Below are positions 43,966-55,000 of a stretch of DNA of 64,000 nt, one piece after another. The notes beneath the pieces were generated by a model. It saw nothing but the letters and a program-made list of their open reading frames with translations. It made no database searches and was not told the origin of the DNA. The stretch comes from Streptosporangium nondiastaticum (lineage in GTDB: Bacteria > Actinomycetota > Actinomycetes > Streptomycetales > Streptomycetaceae): the NCBI RefSeq assembly GCF_003011965.1, contig NZ_PXWG01000001.1:248001-312000 (forward strand), given 5' to 3'. The position numbers and the translations under genes are program-made. Numbering within the stretch: position 1 is the stretch's first letter; every line of letters starts with the position of its first letter.

Positions 43966-46900
43966 TCACCCGGTGCCCGTACGGCCGGCCGCCGCCTGGG
44001 AGGAACGGTAGGTGGCGACCAGGCGGCCGGCCTGGGCCTCGTTCACGTCGAGCATCCGCAGCTTGGTCCACTTCTGCAGGACCCGGCCGCCGGGCTCGCA
44101 CGCGGTGACGGTGCAGTGCGTGTCCAGCACGGACGTCTTGACGGCCTCGGCGATGACCACGAACGGCTCGTCGTCGGGCAGGGGTGCATAGAGCTCGACG
44201 TGCTCGGCGCTCACGGGGATGCCGCCGCTGCCCTTGATCCGGTGGGTGATCAGCGCGGCTCCCTGCAGCAGCAGGTCGGAGAGCGCAGGGCTGAACAGCT
44301 GTCCGGCGTACGCCCCGCAGGCGAACGCCGGGTCGCGGAGCCGGGCGGACAGCACGAGCCGCTCCGCGCTCTCTTCGAGTACGTCCCGCAACCCGGCCAG
44401 GGACGGTCCGTGGAAGATGGTCCGCTCGGTGTAGCAGGGGTGCGGGGTGCCGGTGGGCTCGTACGGGGGGAGGTCGAGGCGCGGCGCTTCCCCGGGCTCC
44501 TCGGCACACACCACGACACCCTCGAAGCTCGTCCGGCCGTCCTTTCCGTCCGCGTTGGCCATCCGCGCCCGGACAGCGCCGGCCTGCTCGTCCGGTGCCA
44601 GGTGGAAGCACACGGCCCGCGGGTGGTGGCCGTCGAGGTACAGGCCCCGGACGATGCGGACGTCCCGGCACCGAACGGCCGTCAGACCGCCGCCCTGTGC
44701 ACGCTCCACGGTGTGCAGGACCGCTCCGAGCAGCCCGGTCATCGGCACCAGCGGATGGCCCGCCAGACGGTGGTCGCCCAGCATCGGCTCGTCCTCCAGG
44801 CCCGTGAGCGAGCGCACGGCGGTCAGCCCCTCGGCCGGGAGGGCGTCGGACCGGCGCAGCCAGGGGGCCGTCGGCCCCACCACGGTGACCTCGCCGCCCG
44901 GGTGCCCGGGGCCCATCAGGCCGCGGAAGTATGCCGTGCCCGCCTCGCGGGAGAGCACGGGGACGCCGGCCTGGCTGTACAGGCGGTGGACGGCCTCGGC
45001 CATGCCGCCCTCCCACGGCCCCCAGACAATGGGAGTCGCCCGGAGGGCCGGGTACGCCGTCTGCATCGCGCAGACGTGGCGGATCATGCCCTCGTTGGCG
45101 AGGGCGTAGTCGGCCTGCCGTACGTTGCCCCACAGGCCCGCCACCGAGGCGAACACCACCAGGTGCCGGAGCCGTTCGGGACCGAGTGCGTCGAGCAGAT
45201 GCTGCAGGCCGGAGAGTTTCGTCCCGATCACCGGTGCCGTGGACTCGGCTGTCATCTCGGCCAGTGGCCGGTCACCCAGCACGCCGGCCGCGTGCAGCAC
45301 GCCCGTGATGCGGTCCGCGTGGGGTGCCAGCGCCGCCCGCACGGCGGTGGCGTCCTGAACGTCGGCGCTGACATAGTCGGCCCGGACGCCGCGCGAGCGC
45401 AGTGCCTCCAGCGCCGGCCGGACGCCGTCGTCCTCTTCGGGCCTGCGGCCCATGATGACGTAGCCGCACCGATGGTCCTCCGCCAGGGCTTCCAGGCACC
45501 ACGCCGTGATGCCGCCGGCTCCGCCCGTGACCAGCAGGGTGTCATCCTCGGTGAGACCGGCCGGGTCGCCGGGGCCGTGCGGCAGAAGCCGCTGCGGACG
45601 CACCGACAGGGCCGGGGTGCGCCGGTGCTGCCCGTCCCTGCCCACCTCCAGCACGTCGGTGGCGACGTCCGCGATCTCCTCCAGCAGTGCCTCGCCCACC
45701 GCGTCGGGCGCCATGTCCGGGGCGAAGTCGAGCGCACGGCAGAAGACCGGGGCCGCCTCCAGTGCGGCGGACTTGACCATGCCCGCCAGACCGCCGGCGA
45801 GAGCAGCCACGGGCTCGCCGCCGGAGCCCGCGTACCCCAGACACCCGTCGAGCTGTGTCACCGTGATGAACGCCGCTCGACGGCCCTCCCGTGCGGCCTC
45901 CAGCAGCACCGCCCTCGCGCGCTTGGCGAACAGCAGCCCGTGCGTCAGCCTGTTGACCGCCTCGTCGACGTTCGTGGTGCGTGAGCGGCTCAGCGGCAGC
46001 AGGCACAGGTCGATGCGGCCGGCCTCGCTGAGAGCCTCGGCGAGGCGGTCGCGCAGCTCACCCTCCGACCAGCCGTCCAGCAGGTGGGTGCCCCGATCGC
46101 CGGCGGGCACGCCGGGCGCCGTCAGACGCCGCACGCTCCACCCGCGGCCGGCCAGCGCTCGCCCGAGGCCGGCGCACAACTCGCCGCCGTCGTCGAGCAT
46201 CAGGGCGCACGGCTGCTCGTGGTGGACGCCGGTGAGGACGTCCACGGGCGGCAGGGTCCGCAACGATACGTACGCCTGGCCCAGGGGCACGCCGCCGGAG
46301 TGCCGCAGGCCGGACCGCGGAGAGGTGAACAACTCCTTGAGCATCGTGCTCAGATCGCCGACCGTACGGGCCTCGCTGAAGCGGAAGAGCTCCTCGCGCT
46401 TGATCACTGGATACCGGCGCCACACCTCCGCACCGATCTCCACCTGTTTGAGGGAGTCGATGCCCAGATCCTCCTGGATGTGCATGTCCGGCTCCAGCAT
46501 GCTGACGTCATAGCCCGTCTTGTCCGCGACGATTTGGCGGACGACCCGCTCCGCCTCCTCGGGGTCGACGTCCGTGATGTCCTGGAGGGGGGTGCTGAGC
46601 GTCCTGTCGTCGGCCATCAGCGCGGCCAGGGCCGACCGGTCGTCCTCCTCCGGGCCGGTGCCGGGCCCACCGCCGGTGCCGGGCCTGCCGCCGGAGTCCG
46701 GCGTCCGGTCGGTGCCGGGCTTCCCCTCGACGGCGAGCGTCCGCTCCGGGGCCTCCACGCCGTCCGCCCGGCCGTTCGCCGTCCGCAGTACGGGGGGTGC
46801 CACCGAGGCCGCTGGTGTCGTGCCTGTTCCGCCCAGCAGCTCGGCGACCACCTCGCCCGCACGGGCGTGGGCCTCACCCACGGCCAGGCTGTGCTCGGTG

Positions 46901-49900
46901 ATCGCGCCCACCGTCGTGGCCAGGGCCGCATCGGGGCCGTGTCCGTTGCCCGTACGGGAGCGCAGCAGCTCCACCAGCTCCCGCTGGGTCGCCAGCTGAC
47001 CGTCGAGATAGCGGACGTGGGCGGCGAGGTGGTCGGCCGCGGCCCGGGCCAGCGGGTCGGCCGCTGCTGAGGAAGCCGGCACACCGCCGGCGGCATGGAC
47101 GAACGGCCTGGTGACGGGTTGGCCCTCCTGCTGCCGGAGCCGCTCCTGGCGGGCCTTGAGCGCGAAGTTCGGCCCCTCCAGCACCCTGGACACCGCCGAC
47201 GGGGGCGGTTGCTCGGCGGGCGCCGGGGCGTCGTACCGGTTGATGCCGGCCACCGGCCTCCCCAGCACGGCCAGGCGCAGGGCCGCCTCCTTCAGCACGG
47301 CGGCGCTGTCGGGTCCCTTCTCGCCCCTGTCGCACGGGACCGCCACCACCGCGTCGGCACCGAGCGTGCGCTCCACCAGGCGGGTCAGTGTGCTGCCGGG
47401 CCCGAACTCGACGAAGACCCCGAAGCCGTCGGCCCGCAACTGCCGCAGCCGCTCCACGAAGTCCACCGGCTGCAGCAGCTGTTCGGCCAGCGTGCGCCGG
47501 TCGGCCTCCGGACCCTGCCCGTATCGCGCACCCGCCGCACCGGCGTACACGGGAACGGCGGGTGCGGCGAAGTCCATCCGTGCGCAGGCCTCGGCGAACG
47601 GGCGGACCGCGTGCCCGACGAGCGGGGTGTGGAACGCGGCGGCCACCGGGAGCCGCTTCGCCGGGACGCCCCGTTCCGCACAACGGGACATGAAGCGCTC
47701 GACGGCCTCGGTTGGTCCGCCCACGACCTGCTCGTCGGGCGCGTTGCGGTTGCACACCGCCACCTCGGGGTGTGCGGCGAGAAGACCGGCAACCGCCCCG
47801 TCCTCCGCCCGGACGACGGCCATCGCCCCCGGGTCCGACCCCGCCTCCGGCCGTTCCTCCATCGCCCGTCCCCGGGCCCGTGCCAGCGACCGGAACGCGT
47901 CGTCGCCCAGCACTCCGGCCGCCCACAGCGCCGTCAGCTCACCGAAGCTGTGCCCCAGCACACCGTCCGGGGCGAACCCCAGCTCCCGCAGGAACCGGTA
48001 CTGCCCGGCCGCCAGGGCCCCGATCGCCGGCTGGGCGTAAGAGGTGCGGTTCAGCCGCTCGCGGGCCGCGCGGGAGGTGTCCTCGTCGCCCGGGGGCGGG
48101 AACACCGTCCGGGCCAGTGTCTCCCCGGGCGGGAAGAGGGCGTTGGCCTCGTCGAAGGCATCCCGCAGAGGCGGAACCGCCAGCAGCGCCCGCAGCCCCA
48201 TGTCCAGGTACTGGTTGCCCTGTCCCGTGAACAGCGCAGCCACCTTTGTACCGGCCGTCAGCGCCTTACGGCGGTAGTGCACGCCCTCGGCGAGCCGCCA
48301 CGACTCCTCGTCCGCGCCACTGGTGCGAAGCCTCTCGACCGCGGCTGCCAGCAGGCGCGCCCGGTGCTCGTCGTCCGCTGCGACGAACCCAAGGCGGGCG
48401 TGGTCCGGGGGGACGCGGCCGTCCTCGGCCGGATCCGCACCGCCTTCGAGGAGGGAGAGCAGCCGGCCGGGCTCCGGGGCGTGCCACAGGCAGGCCCGCG
48501 GCACCGAGTGCAGCGCACTCTCCTGCCGCCCGCCGCCGTGGTGTTCCTCCAGCACGGCGTGGTAGTTCACCCCGCCGAACCCGAAGGCGGACACGCCCGC
48601 GCGCCGCACCGGGCGGCCCGGGTCGCGCACCCACGGCCGGGCGGTGGTGTTGACGTAGACGGCACCGTCCGCGGTGACCACCGGCGCAGGTGACTCCACA
48701 TTGACAGTGGGCGGCAGCACCTTGTGGTGCAGGGCCAGTGCCGCTTTGATCATCCCAGCCGCGCCGGCCGCCGCCTTCGTGTGGCCCACCTGCGACTTGA
48801 TGCTGCCCACGGCCACGTGCCGGCTGTCCCCGGGCACGCTCATGAGCTCGTTGAGCGTCGTGACCTCCACCTCGTCGCCGGTGGGGGTGCCCGTGCCGTG
48901 CGCCTCCACCAGCTCCACCGAGTCCGGCGGGCAGCCGGCGTCCTCGTACGCACGCCGCAGCGCCACCGACTGGCCGTCCTTGCTGGGCGCGTAGATGCTC
49001 TTGGCCACGCCGTCGCTCGAACTTCCCAGCCCGCGCAGCACCGCGTAGACGCGGTCCCCGTCGCGCTCGGCGTCGGCCAGCCTCTTGAGCGCCAGCATCC
49101 CGATGCCCTCGCCGATCAGCGTGCCGTCGGCCTCGGCGTCGAAGGGCCGCACCCGGCCGCTGAAGGACAGTGCCGGCGTCTTGCTGAAGCACATGAACGA
49201 CACGATGGAGTTGTCCGCGTCGCATCCGCCGGTGATCATCAGGTCGGCGCGGCGGCAGACCAGTTCGTCGACCGCGGCCCGCACCGCCGCCAGCGAACTG
49301 GCGCACGCGGCGTCCACGGTGTGATTGGCCGCCCGCAAGTCCAGACGGTTGGCGATCCGCCCGGACACGACGTTCCCCAGGATCCCCGGGAAGGAGTCCT
49401 CCGTCCACGCCGGGAGTTCGTGCAGGTAGTCGCGCGCTGCCTGCTGCGCTTCCTCCTCGGACACGCCGCGGGAGCGGATCGCCTTGACCAGGAGGGGCGC
49501 GAGCAGCCGGGCCGCGAGCGGCATGAGGGTGGTGTTGGTGCCGCACACGCCCAGCACCACGCCCGTACGACCCGGGTCGTACCAGTTGTCGCGACCGCAG
49601 GCGCCGTCGCTGAGCACCTCGCGCGCCACCATCAGGCTCAGCAACTGGACGAGCCCGGTGGAGTCCAGCGTCTTCGGCGGCATGCCGAACGCCATCGGGT
49701 CGAACCGCACCGGGGTGAGGAAGCCGCCGCGCCGGCCATAGGTCTTGTCGGGGGCGAAGGGGTCGGGGTCGTAGAAGTCCTCCGGGTCCCACCAGGCGGG
49801 GGGAACCTCCTCGGTGCAGTCGCGGCCCGCCACGATGTTGTCCCAGAACGCGCGGACGTCGCGGGCCTTGGGGAACATCCCGGCCAGCCCTACGATGGCC

Positions 49901-49941
49901 ACTGGGTCCCGGGACAGACGACGGTCGAATTCCTGCGGCAT
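43966..49941 (-). CDS. PfaA/HglE-like polyketide synthase (KS-AT-ACP-KR-DH)
   Basis: 1991 aa. The ATG at 49941 has AGGGGG about nine bases upstream; an ATG at 49992 is weaker. Order: KS (Cys213 in DAACASS; HGTGTPTGDE; KSQVGHTKAAAG), AT (Ser665 in GHSFGE), one ACP (Ser1163 in GIDSLKQ), KR (LVTGGAGGITAW, about 1470), and a C-terminal DH-like hot-dog with His1724 in HRLAGHPLVP (H-x3-G-x4-P). KS and ACP sequences are of the PUFA-synthase/heterocyst-glycolipid type. With the two downstream genes it makes an iterative synthase for long, partly reduced fatty or hydroxylated chains. Only one ACP is present, versus 4-6 in typical PUFA synthases. Confidence 0.93.
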   Translation of the reverse strand: MPQEFDRRLSRDPVAIVGLAGMFPKARDVRAFWDNIVAGRDCTEEVPPAWWDPEDFYDPDPFAPDKTYGRRGGFLTPVRFDPMAFGMPPKTLDSTGLVQLLSLMVAREVLSDGACGRDNWYDPGRTGVVLGVCGTNTTLMPLAARLLAPLLVKAIRSRGVSEEEAQQAARDYLHELPAWTEDSFPGILGNVVSGRIANRLDLRAANHTVDAACASSLAAVRAAVDELVCRRADLMITGGCDADNSIVSFMCFSKTPALSFSGRVRPFDAEADGTLIGEGIGMLALKRLADAERDGDRVYAVLRGLGSSSDGVAKSIYAPSKDGQSVALRRAYEDAGCPPDSVELVEAHGTGTPTGDEVEVTTLNELMSVPGDSRHVAVGSIKSQVGHTKAAAGAAGMIKAALALHHKVLPPTVNVESPAPVVTADGAVYVNTTARPWVRDPGRPVRRAGVSAFGFGGVNYHAVLEEHHGGGRQESALHSVPRACLWHAPEPGRLLSLLEGGADPAEDGRVPPDHARLGFVAADDEHRARLLAAAVERLRTSGADEESWRLAEGVHYRRKALTAGTKVAALFTGQGNQYLDMGLRALLAVPPLRDAFDEANALFPPGETLARTVFPPPGDEDTSRAARERLNRTSYAQPAIGALAAGQYRFLRELGFAPDGVLGHSFGELTALWAAGVLGDDAFRSLARARGRAMEERPEAGSDPGAMAVVRAEDGAVAGLLAAHPEVAVCNRNAPDEQVVGGPTEAVERFMSRCAERGVPAKRLPVAAAFHTPLVGHAVRPFAEACARMDFAAPAVPVYAGAAGARYGQGPEADRRTLAEQLLQPVDFVERLRQLRADGFGVFVEFGPGSTLTRLVERTLGADAVVAVPCDRGEKGPDSAAVLKEAALRLAVLGRPVAGINRYDAPAPAEQPPPSAVSRVLEGPNFALKARQERLRQQEGQPVTRPFVHAAGGVPASSAAADPLARAAADHLAAHVRYLDGQLATQRELVELLRSRTGNGHGPDAALATTVGAITEHSLAVGEAHARAGEVVAELLGGTGTTPAASVAPPVLRTANGRADGVEAPERTLAVEGKPGTDRTPDSGGRPGTGGGPGTGPEEDDRSALAALMADDRTLSTPLQDITDVDPEEAERVVRQIVADKTGYDVSMLEPDMHIQEDLGIDSLKQVEIGAEVWRRYPVIKREELFRFSEARTVGDLSTMLKELFTSPRSGLRHSGGVPLGQAYVSLRTLPPVDVLTGVHHEQPCALMLDDGGELCAGLGRALAGRGWSVRRLTAPGVPAGDRGTHLLDGWSEGELRDRLAEALSEAGRIDLCLLPLSRSRTTNVDEAVNRLTHGLLFAKRARAVLLEAAREGRRAAFITVTQLDGCLGYAGSGGEPVAALAGGLAGMVKSAALEAAPVFCRALDFAPDMAPDAVGEALLEEIADVATDVLEVGRDGQHRRTPALSVRPQRLLPHGPGDPAGLTEDDTLLVTGGAGGITAWCLEALAEDHRCGYVIMGRRPEEDDGVRPALEALRSRGVRADYVSADVQDATAVRAALAPHADRITGVLHAAGVLGDRPLAEMTAESTAPVIGTKLSGLQHLLDALGPERLRHLVVFASVAGLWGNVRQADYALANEGMIRHVCAMQTAYPALRATPIVWGPWEGGMAEAVHRLYSQAGVPVLSREAGTAYFRGLMGPGHPGGEVTVVGPTAPWLRRSDALPAEGLTAVRSLTGLEDEPMLGDHRLAGHPLVPMTGLLGAVLHTVERAQGGGLTAVRCRDVRIVRGLYLDGHHPRAVCFHLAPDEQAGAVRARMANADGKDGRTSFEGVVVCAEEPGEAPRLDLPPYEPTGTPHPCYTERTIFHGPSLAGLRDVLEESAERLVLSARLRDPAFACGAYAGQLFSPALSDLLLQGAALITHRIKGSGGIPVSAEHVELYAPLPDDEPFVVIAEAVKTSVLDTHCTVTACEPGGRVLQKWTKLRMLDVNEAQAGRLVATYRSSQAAAGRTGTG

Positions 49942-50432
49942 GGTGCGGTCCCCCTCTGCCCCGGCAGCCCGTTCCGTGCGACTGTCGTACATGCTGCCCA
50001 GCCGTCGACGCGAAGACGCTGCAATCACCCTCATGGGTGAAAGTCGGGCCCACCCGTACGATTCCGGACCGCACCTTCGAAAGCCTGCGGCAGGAAAGGT
50101 GCTGGGAGTGCGCGAGTGCCGGCGGCCTCGTCGGCCACGACCCGACGCCCCTTGGTGCACATTCAGTGCCGACGGAGGGGGTCGGCGACGCTCTCGCACG
50201 CATGATCGCTACAGGTATCGGATGAGTGAATGTCCAGCCTGGTCCGCTAGACGCGGCCGGGCTGGAAAAGCCTTATCACCAGCGGTGGTTCAGCCATCGG
50301 CTGATGCCTGTCCTTCGCCACCGCAGCGGCGCATGAGCCGGGTTCCTCTGCTTGACGGCGGAGGCTGCCTTCGAGGACGCAGCCCTCGACCCGACCCTGC
50401 CGGCCCGTGAAGACGTGAAGAGGAGTGACGCG
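49942..50432. other. Divergent intergenic region without a convincing gene
   Basis: 491 bp between the PfaA-like start and the ICMT-like start. A small inverted repeat TCACCC-N4-GGGTGA lies at 50025-50040, 84 bp upstream of the synthase start. Both promoters must be within this region, but no clear -10/-35 pairs were assigned. Confidence 0.5.
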
Positions 50433-51110
50433 ATGCCCGTCGTGACGCTGGCGTTGACCGCAGCGCTCCTCCTGACCGACCTCGTTGCCCGCGCGGTCGT
50501 CCACCGGCACCACTTCGGTGAGAACCCACTGCGCTGGCCCGCCGGTGCGTTCCACTGGTGCATAAGCGTGATCCGCGGCGGAGCCGTCCTGGTCACAGGC
50601 GTCGCCGCCCCCCTCGCCGAGCTCGTCGGCCCCCGCCTGGCAGCTGAACTCTCAGGCCTCAACCCGGTACCCGGGCTCGTCGGCTTCCACTCGCTGGCCG
50701 AGCTCGCCGCCCTGCACCCGGTGCCGGCGCTGGACGAGCCCGCCTTGCAGATCGCCGGAGCTGCACTGGCCGGTGCGAACATCGTTGTGATCTTCGTCTG
50801 CCAGCACGCCATGGGGCCCTCCTTCCGTCTGACGATCGACCCCGGCGAGAACCCCGCCCTGGTCACCGGGGGCCCGTTCGGCCTGGTGCGCAACCCCGTC
50901 TACGCCGCACTCACCACGATGACCGCAGCCCTCGCCCTGACCCTCCCCAACCTCCTCGCCCTGGCCGGTGCCACCGCCATGCTCATCGGCAACGAACTCC
51001 AGGTTCGCTGCATCGAAGAGCCCTACCTCACCCGCATCCATGGCACCGCCTACCAGGAATACGCCGCACGAACCGGTCGCTTCCTGCCCCGCCTCGGACG
51101 CCTGCGCTGA
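50433..51110 (+). CDS. ICMT-like membrane methyltransferase
   Basis: 225 aa from the ATG at 50433, with AGGAG seven bases upstream. Several TM helices (VVTLALTAALLLTDLVARAVV, IVVIFVCQHA, LTLPNLLALAGATAML) precede the conserved C-terminal block GPFGLVRNPVYAALTT ... EEPYLTRIHGTAYQEYAARTGRFLPRL, typical of isoprenylcysteine carboxyl methyltransferase-type proteins. The block binds SAM at the membrane. The substrate is unknown; lipid methylation is possible. It is divergent from the PfaA-like operon and may not belong to the cluster. Confidence 0.85.
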   Translation: MPVVTLALTAALLLTDLVARAVVHRHHFGENPLRWPAGAFHWCISVIRGGAVLVTGVAAPLAELVGPRLAAELSGLNPVPGLVGFHSLAELAALHPVPALDEPALQIAGAALAGANIVVIFVCQHAMGPSFRLTIDPGENPALVTGGPFGLVRNPVYAALTTMTAALALTLPNLLALAGATAMLIGNELQVRCIEEPYLTRIHGTAYQEYAARTGRFLPRLGRLR

Positions 51111-51231
51111 GACGACTTCTCGCCGATGGGAACGGGTGACGGGCAGCAGGGCAATACCCCCCCGCCTCGTAGGCCCGCCGCTATGGTGTCGCCACGTTGC
51201 TGACCCGCCGGGATCCGGCCGAGTGACGGCG

Positions 51232-51795
51232 TTACCGCCCGGCCGTCCCCAGGGTCTGGTCGGCCGTTGCGAAGTGGTGCTCCGTCGGCTTCAGCACTTC
51301 GTAGAGGTGTCCGAAGTAGTCCGTCTTCGCCGCTCCCGTGAGCACCGCCGAGAGGAAGGCCAGGCACCCCATGTCGTGGTGCTCCCACAGGGGGCCGCGC
51401 CCCTCGTTGTAGAGCACGGTCCACTCGTCGGGATGCTGACCGGGCCGCGCCAGCCAGTACAGGAACGCCCCCGTGCCTTCCTCGAATGCCCACGGCAAGA
51501 GCTTCGCCCCTTCCTCCTGGAGATGGGCGGGCTTGTCCTCGAACTCCCACAGGCCGCTCAGGATCTCGTCCCGTTCCGTCGTCTGCGTGTGCAGGTCGCA
51601 GTCCTCGTAGGCGGAGCCGGGGACGAGCAGCCAGATCGTCTCGTCGAAGATGCCGTCGCCGTACGTCTCGACTAGCTGCTTGTAGTCGGCGGGCAGCACC
51701 GTACCGAGGGCGCGCTCGGCTCGGGCCCAGTCCACTGCGGGTGGCGGATCGGCGGGCGGTGGGCAGAGACGGACGAGCGCGTCGAGGGTGATCAC
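51232..51795 (-). CDS. SMI1/KNR4 (SUKH) family protein next to the RHS gene
   Basis: 187 aa, start taken at the GTG 51795 (VITLDALV); a ribosome site is not clear. The sequence WARAERALGTVLPADYKQLVETYGDGIFDETIWLL is a textbook SMI1/KNR4 N-terminal segment. SUKH proteins are common immunity proteins of polymorphic toxins. It is divergent from the RHS gene with 247 bp between starts, so it could be an extra immunity protein or a remnant of an older toxin variant. Confidence 0.85.
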   Translation of the reverse strand: MITLDALVRLCPPPADPPPAVDWARAERALGTVLPADYKQLVETYGDGIFDETIWLLVPGSAYEDCDLHTQTTERDEILSGLWEFEDKPAHLQEEGAKLLPWAFEEGTGAFLYWLARPGQHPDEWTVLYNEGRGPLWEHHDMGCLAFLSAVLTGAAKTDYFGHLYEVLKPTEHHFATADQTLGTAGR

Positions 51796-52042
51796 GGAAC
51801 GGACGCTACCGGAGAACCAGCCGGGTCCCATGGGCGAGTGGGCAGGCAGGGCCTCGGGCCGGTCTATGGCGAAAATCCGGCCACGCAGCCCCCGGAGCAC
51901 GCCGCTGATGGCGCCCACCTGCGTTTCGCCCCCGCCCCGGCAGTAACACGCCAGCGACTATCGGACATTTATTCGGCTCCTCTCGTGAGGATTCGAGCAA
52001 GTGGGGAGTATCTGTGTGTTTCCTATGGGGGGTGTGTGACGA

Positions 52043-55000
52043 GTGTTGCGATCTACGCGACCTGCACGATCCAAGCGGCCGGCGCGATCCGCCCGACTTC
52101 CGCGATCCACGCGATCCGCGCGATCCACGCGATCCGTGAGACCCGCGGGATCCGCGCAGCGAAGAGCCGTCCGACTACTGTCCTGTCTCCTGGCGTTCGC
52201 TCTCCTCGCCGTGGCCGGCATCACCGAGACGGCCTGGGCCCGGACGGTCCTGCCACCTGCGCCGGGCGGCGGGACCGCACCACCCCTCGTACCGGACCCC
52301 CTGCTGACCCGTACTGAGAAGGACCTGCCCAAGCCTCCCCGGCCGATGACCCTGCCGGAGCGGCGCAAGCAGCTCGACGCCCGTCGCGGCAGCACCGGCC
52401 CGATGCGCGAGTTCGTCCAGCCCCGGCCGCCCGCTCGGCAGGCGACACCCGAAGGCCCGCCCGCCGCCGGAGCCCTGCAGAAGGGCCCGGCAGCCTCCGG
52501 CAAGGGGACCCGGGGCGCGCCGGGCCTCAAGGCGCCCGCGGGCACGGCGCCCAACCCCGACTGGGTGTCCGCCTATGCCACGGCCTACCCCGGCATGCTG
52601 TCCATCGGCGGGCAGGTCAAGTTCTCCGGCATCGACGCCGCCAAGCTCTCCAGCATGTGGCTCTACGTCATGGACGAGGAGAAGAAGCCGGTCCTCCAGC
52701 AGGAGATCAAGAAGGCCGACGCCGACCCCCGGGGCCGCTACCTCGAGAGCGGCGCCTGGTGCTACGGCTGGTGGCCCAAGAACTCCTACCCCGCCGACCA
52801 GTGCTTCTGGTGGACCTCCAGCCTGCTGAACGGCCACCTGAAGGACGGCAAGAAGTACTACGCCTGGATCTTCCTCACCGCCACCGACGGCTCCTCCAGC
52901 CCCGGCGGCACCACCTCGCCCTTCGTCGAGGCCTTCTACACCCCTGACATCCCCGGTGCCCAGGCGGGTCTGTGCACGTGCTATGCCCAGGAGCACCGCG
53001 CCGACCCCATCAACACCGCCACCGGCATGTACTACGAGAAGATCACTGACGCCACCCTCGCGGGCGCCGGCAAACCCTTCTCGCTCGACCGCTACTACCG
53101 CTCCGACTCGACGGCCACCGGGCTGCTCGGCCGCGGCTGGTCCACCCCCTTCGACAGCAAGCTCACCCTCGCCTCCGGCAGCGCCACGCTCCAGACGGAC
53201 GACGGCGCCCAGGTCGTCTTCACCCTCTCGAACGGCGCCTACACCACCCCCGCGGGATCGGTGCTGAAGCTCGCCAAGTCGGGTTCCTCGTACGTCCTCA
53301 CCTCGATCGACCACACCCGGCGCACCTACAACGCCTCCGGTCAGCTGACGGCCGTCACCGACGCGAGCGGCCACGGCCTGACCATCGGCTACGCGTCCGG
53401 CCGCCCCTCGACCGTGAAGGACACGGCCGGCCGCACCGTCGAGTTCACCGTCGACGACTCCGGCCTGCTGACGAAGGCGGCGCTGCCCGGCAACACCACC
53501 GTCGCCTACGGCTACACCGGCGGCCTGCTCACCTCCGCCACCGATCAGCTCGGCAAGACCACCACCTACACGTACGACGGCGCCAAGCGCCTGGCCACGT
53601 TCACCGACGCCGAGGGCGGCAAGGTGACCAACGCCTACGACGCCGCCGGCCGGGTGAAGTCCCAGACCGACAGCAGCGGCAAGACCACCACCCTCACCTG
53701 GGACAACAAGCGCGAGTCCCATGTCACCGACCCCAACGGCGGAGTCTGGACGGACGTCTACTCCGGCAACGTGCTGATGGAGAGCACCGACCCGTACGGC
53801 AAGACCGTCTCCTACAGCTACGACCGGCAACTGCACCCGGTGTCCATCACCGACCGGCTCGGCAACACCACCGAGATGACATACGACGGCGCCGGGCGGA
53901 TGCTCACCCGCAAGGCCCCGGCGTCCGCGGGCTACACCGAGAGCTGGACCTACGACGGCGCCGGCAACGTCACCAGCCACACCGACGGCCGCGGCAAGAC
54001 GTCGACGTACACCTACACCTCCGACAACCAGCTCGCGACCAGCACGGACCCGGCCGGCGGGACGGTCACCTACACCTACGCCCCGCTCGGATCCCTCGCG
54101 AGCGTGCGCACCCCGCGCGGCAAGACCGTCACCTACGACCACGATGCGGCCGGCAACCGCACCGCAGTGACGACGCCCCTCGGCGAGAAGACCACCTTCC
54201 GCTACGACGCCGCCGGCCGGATCACCGAGAAGACCGACCCCCGCGGCAACGCCCAGGGCGCGAACCCGGCCGACTTCACCACGACCTACACCTACGACGG
54301 CCGCGGCCTGCTGCGCACCGCCAAGGACCCGCTGGGACACACCACCGTCTACGGCTACGACGGCGTGGGCCGGCTCACCTCGGTCAAGGACGCGACCGGC
54401 CGCACCGCCACCTACGAGTACGACGGCGAGAACCGTCTCACCAAGACCGTCAACCCCGCAGGCAAGGCCGCCACCCGCGCGTACGACGCCAACGGCAATC
54501 TGACGACCGTCACCGACGCCCTCGGCAACAAGACGACCTACGCCTACGACAAGGCCAACCGCCTGATCGCCGAGGTCTCACCCCGAGGCAACGCCCAGGG
54601 CGCCGACGCCGCCGCGTACACCACCAGCTACGGCTATGACGCCAACGGCAACCGCACCACGGTCACCGACCCCACCGGAGCCGTCACCACCACCGGCTAC
54701 GACTCCCTCGGCCGGCCCGTCTCGGTCACCGACCCGCTCAAGCACGTCACCAAGACCACCTACGACGCGACCGACAACATCGCCACGGTCACGGACGCGC
54801 TCGGCAAGGTCACCCGCTACACGTACACCGACACCGGCCTGACGGAGTCCGTCACGGACCCGCTCGGCAAGAAGACCAGCTACGGCTACGACGCCGACGG
54901 CCACCGCACCAGCGACACCTCCCCGCTGGGCCGGAAGACCACCTGGACGTACGACGACGACGGGCGCACCGCCACCCGGACCGACCCCCGCGGCAACGCC

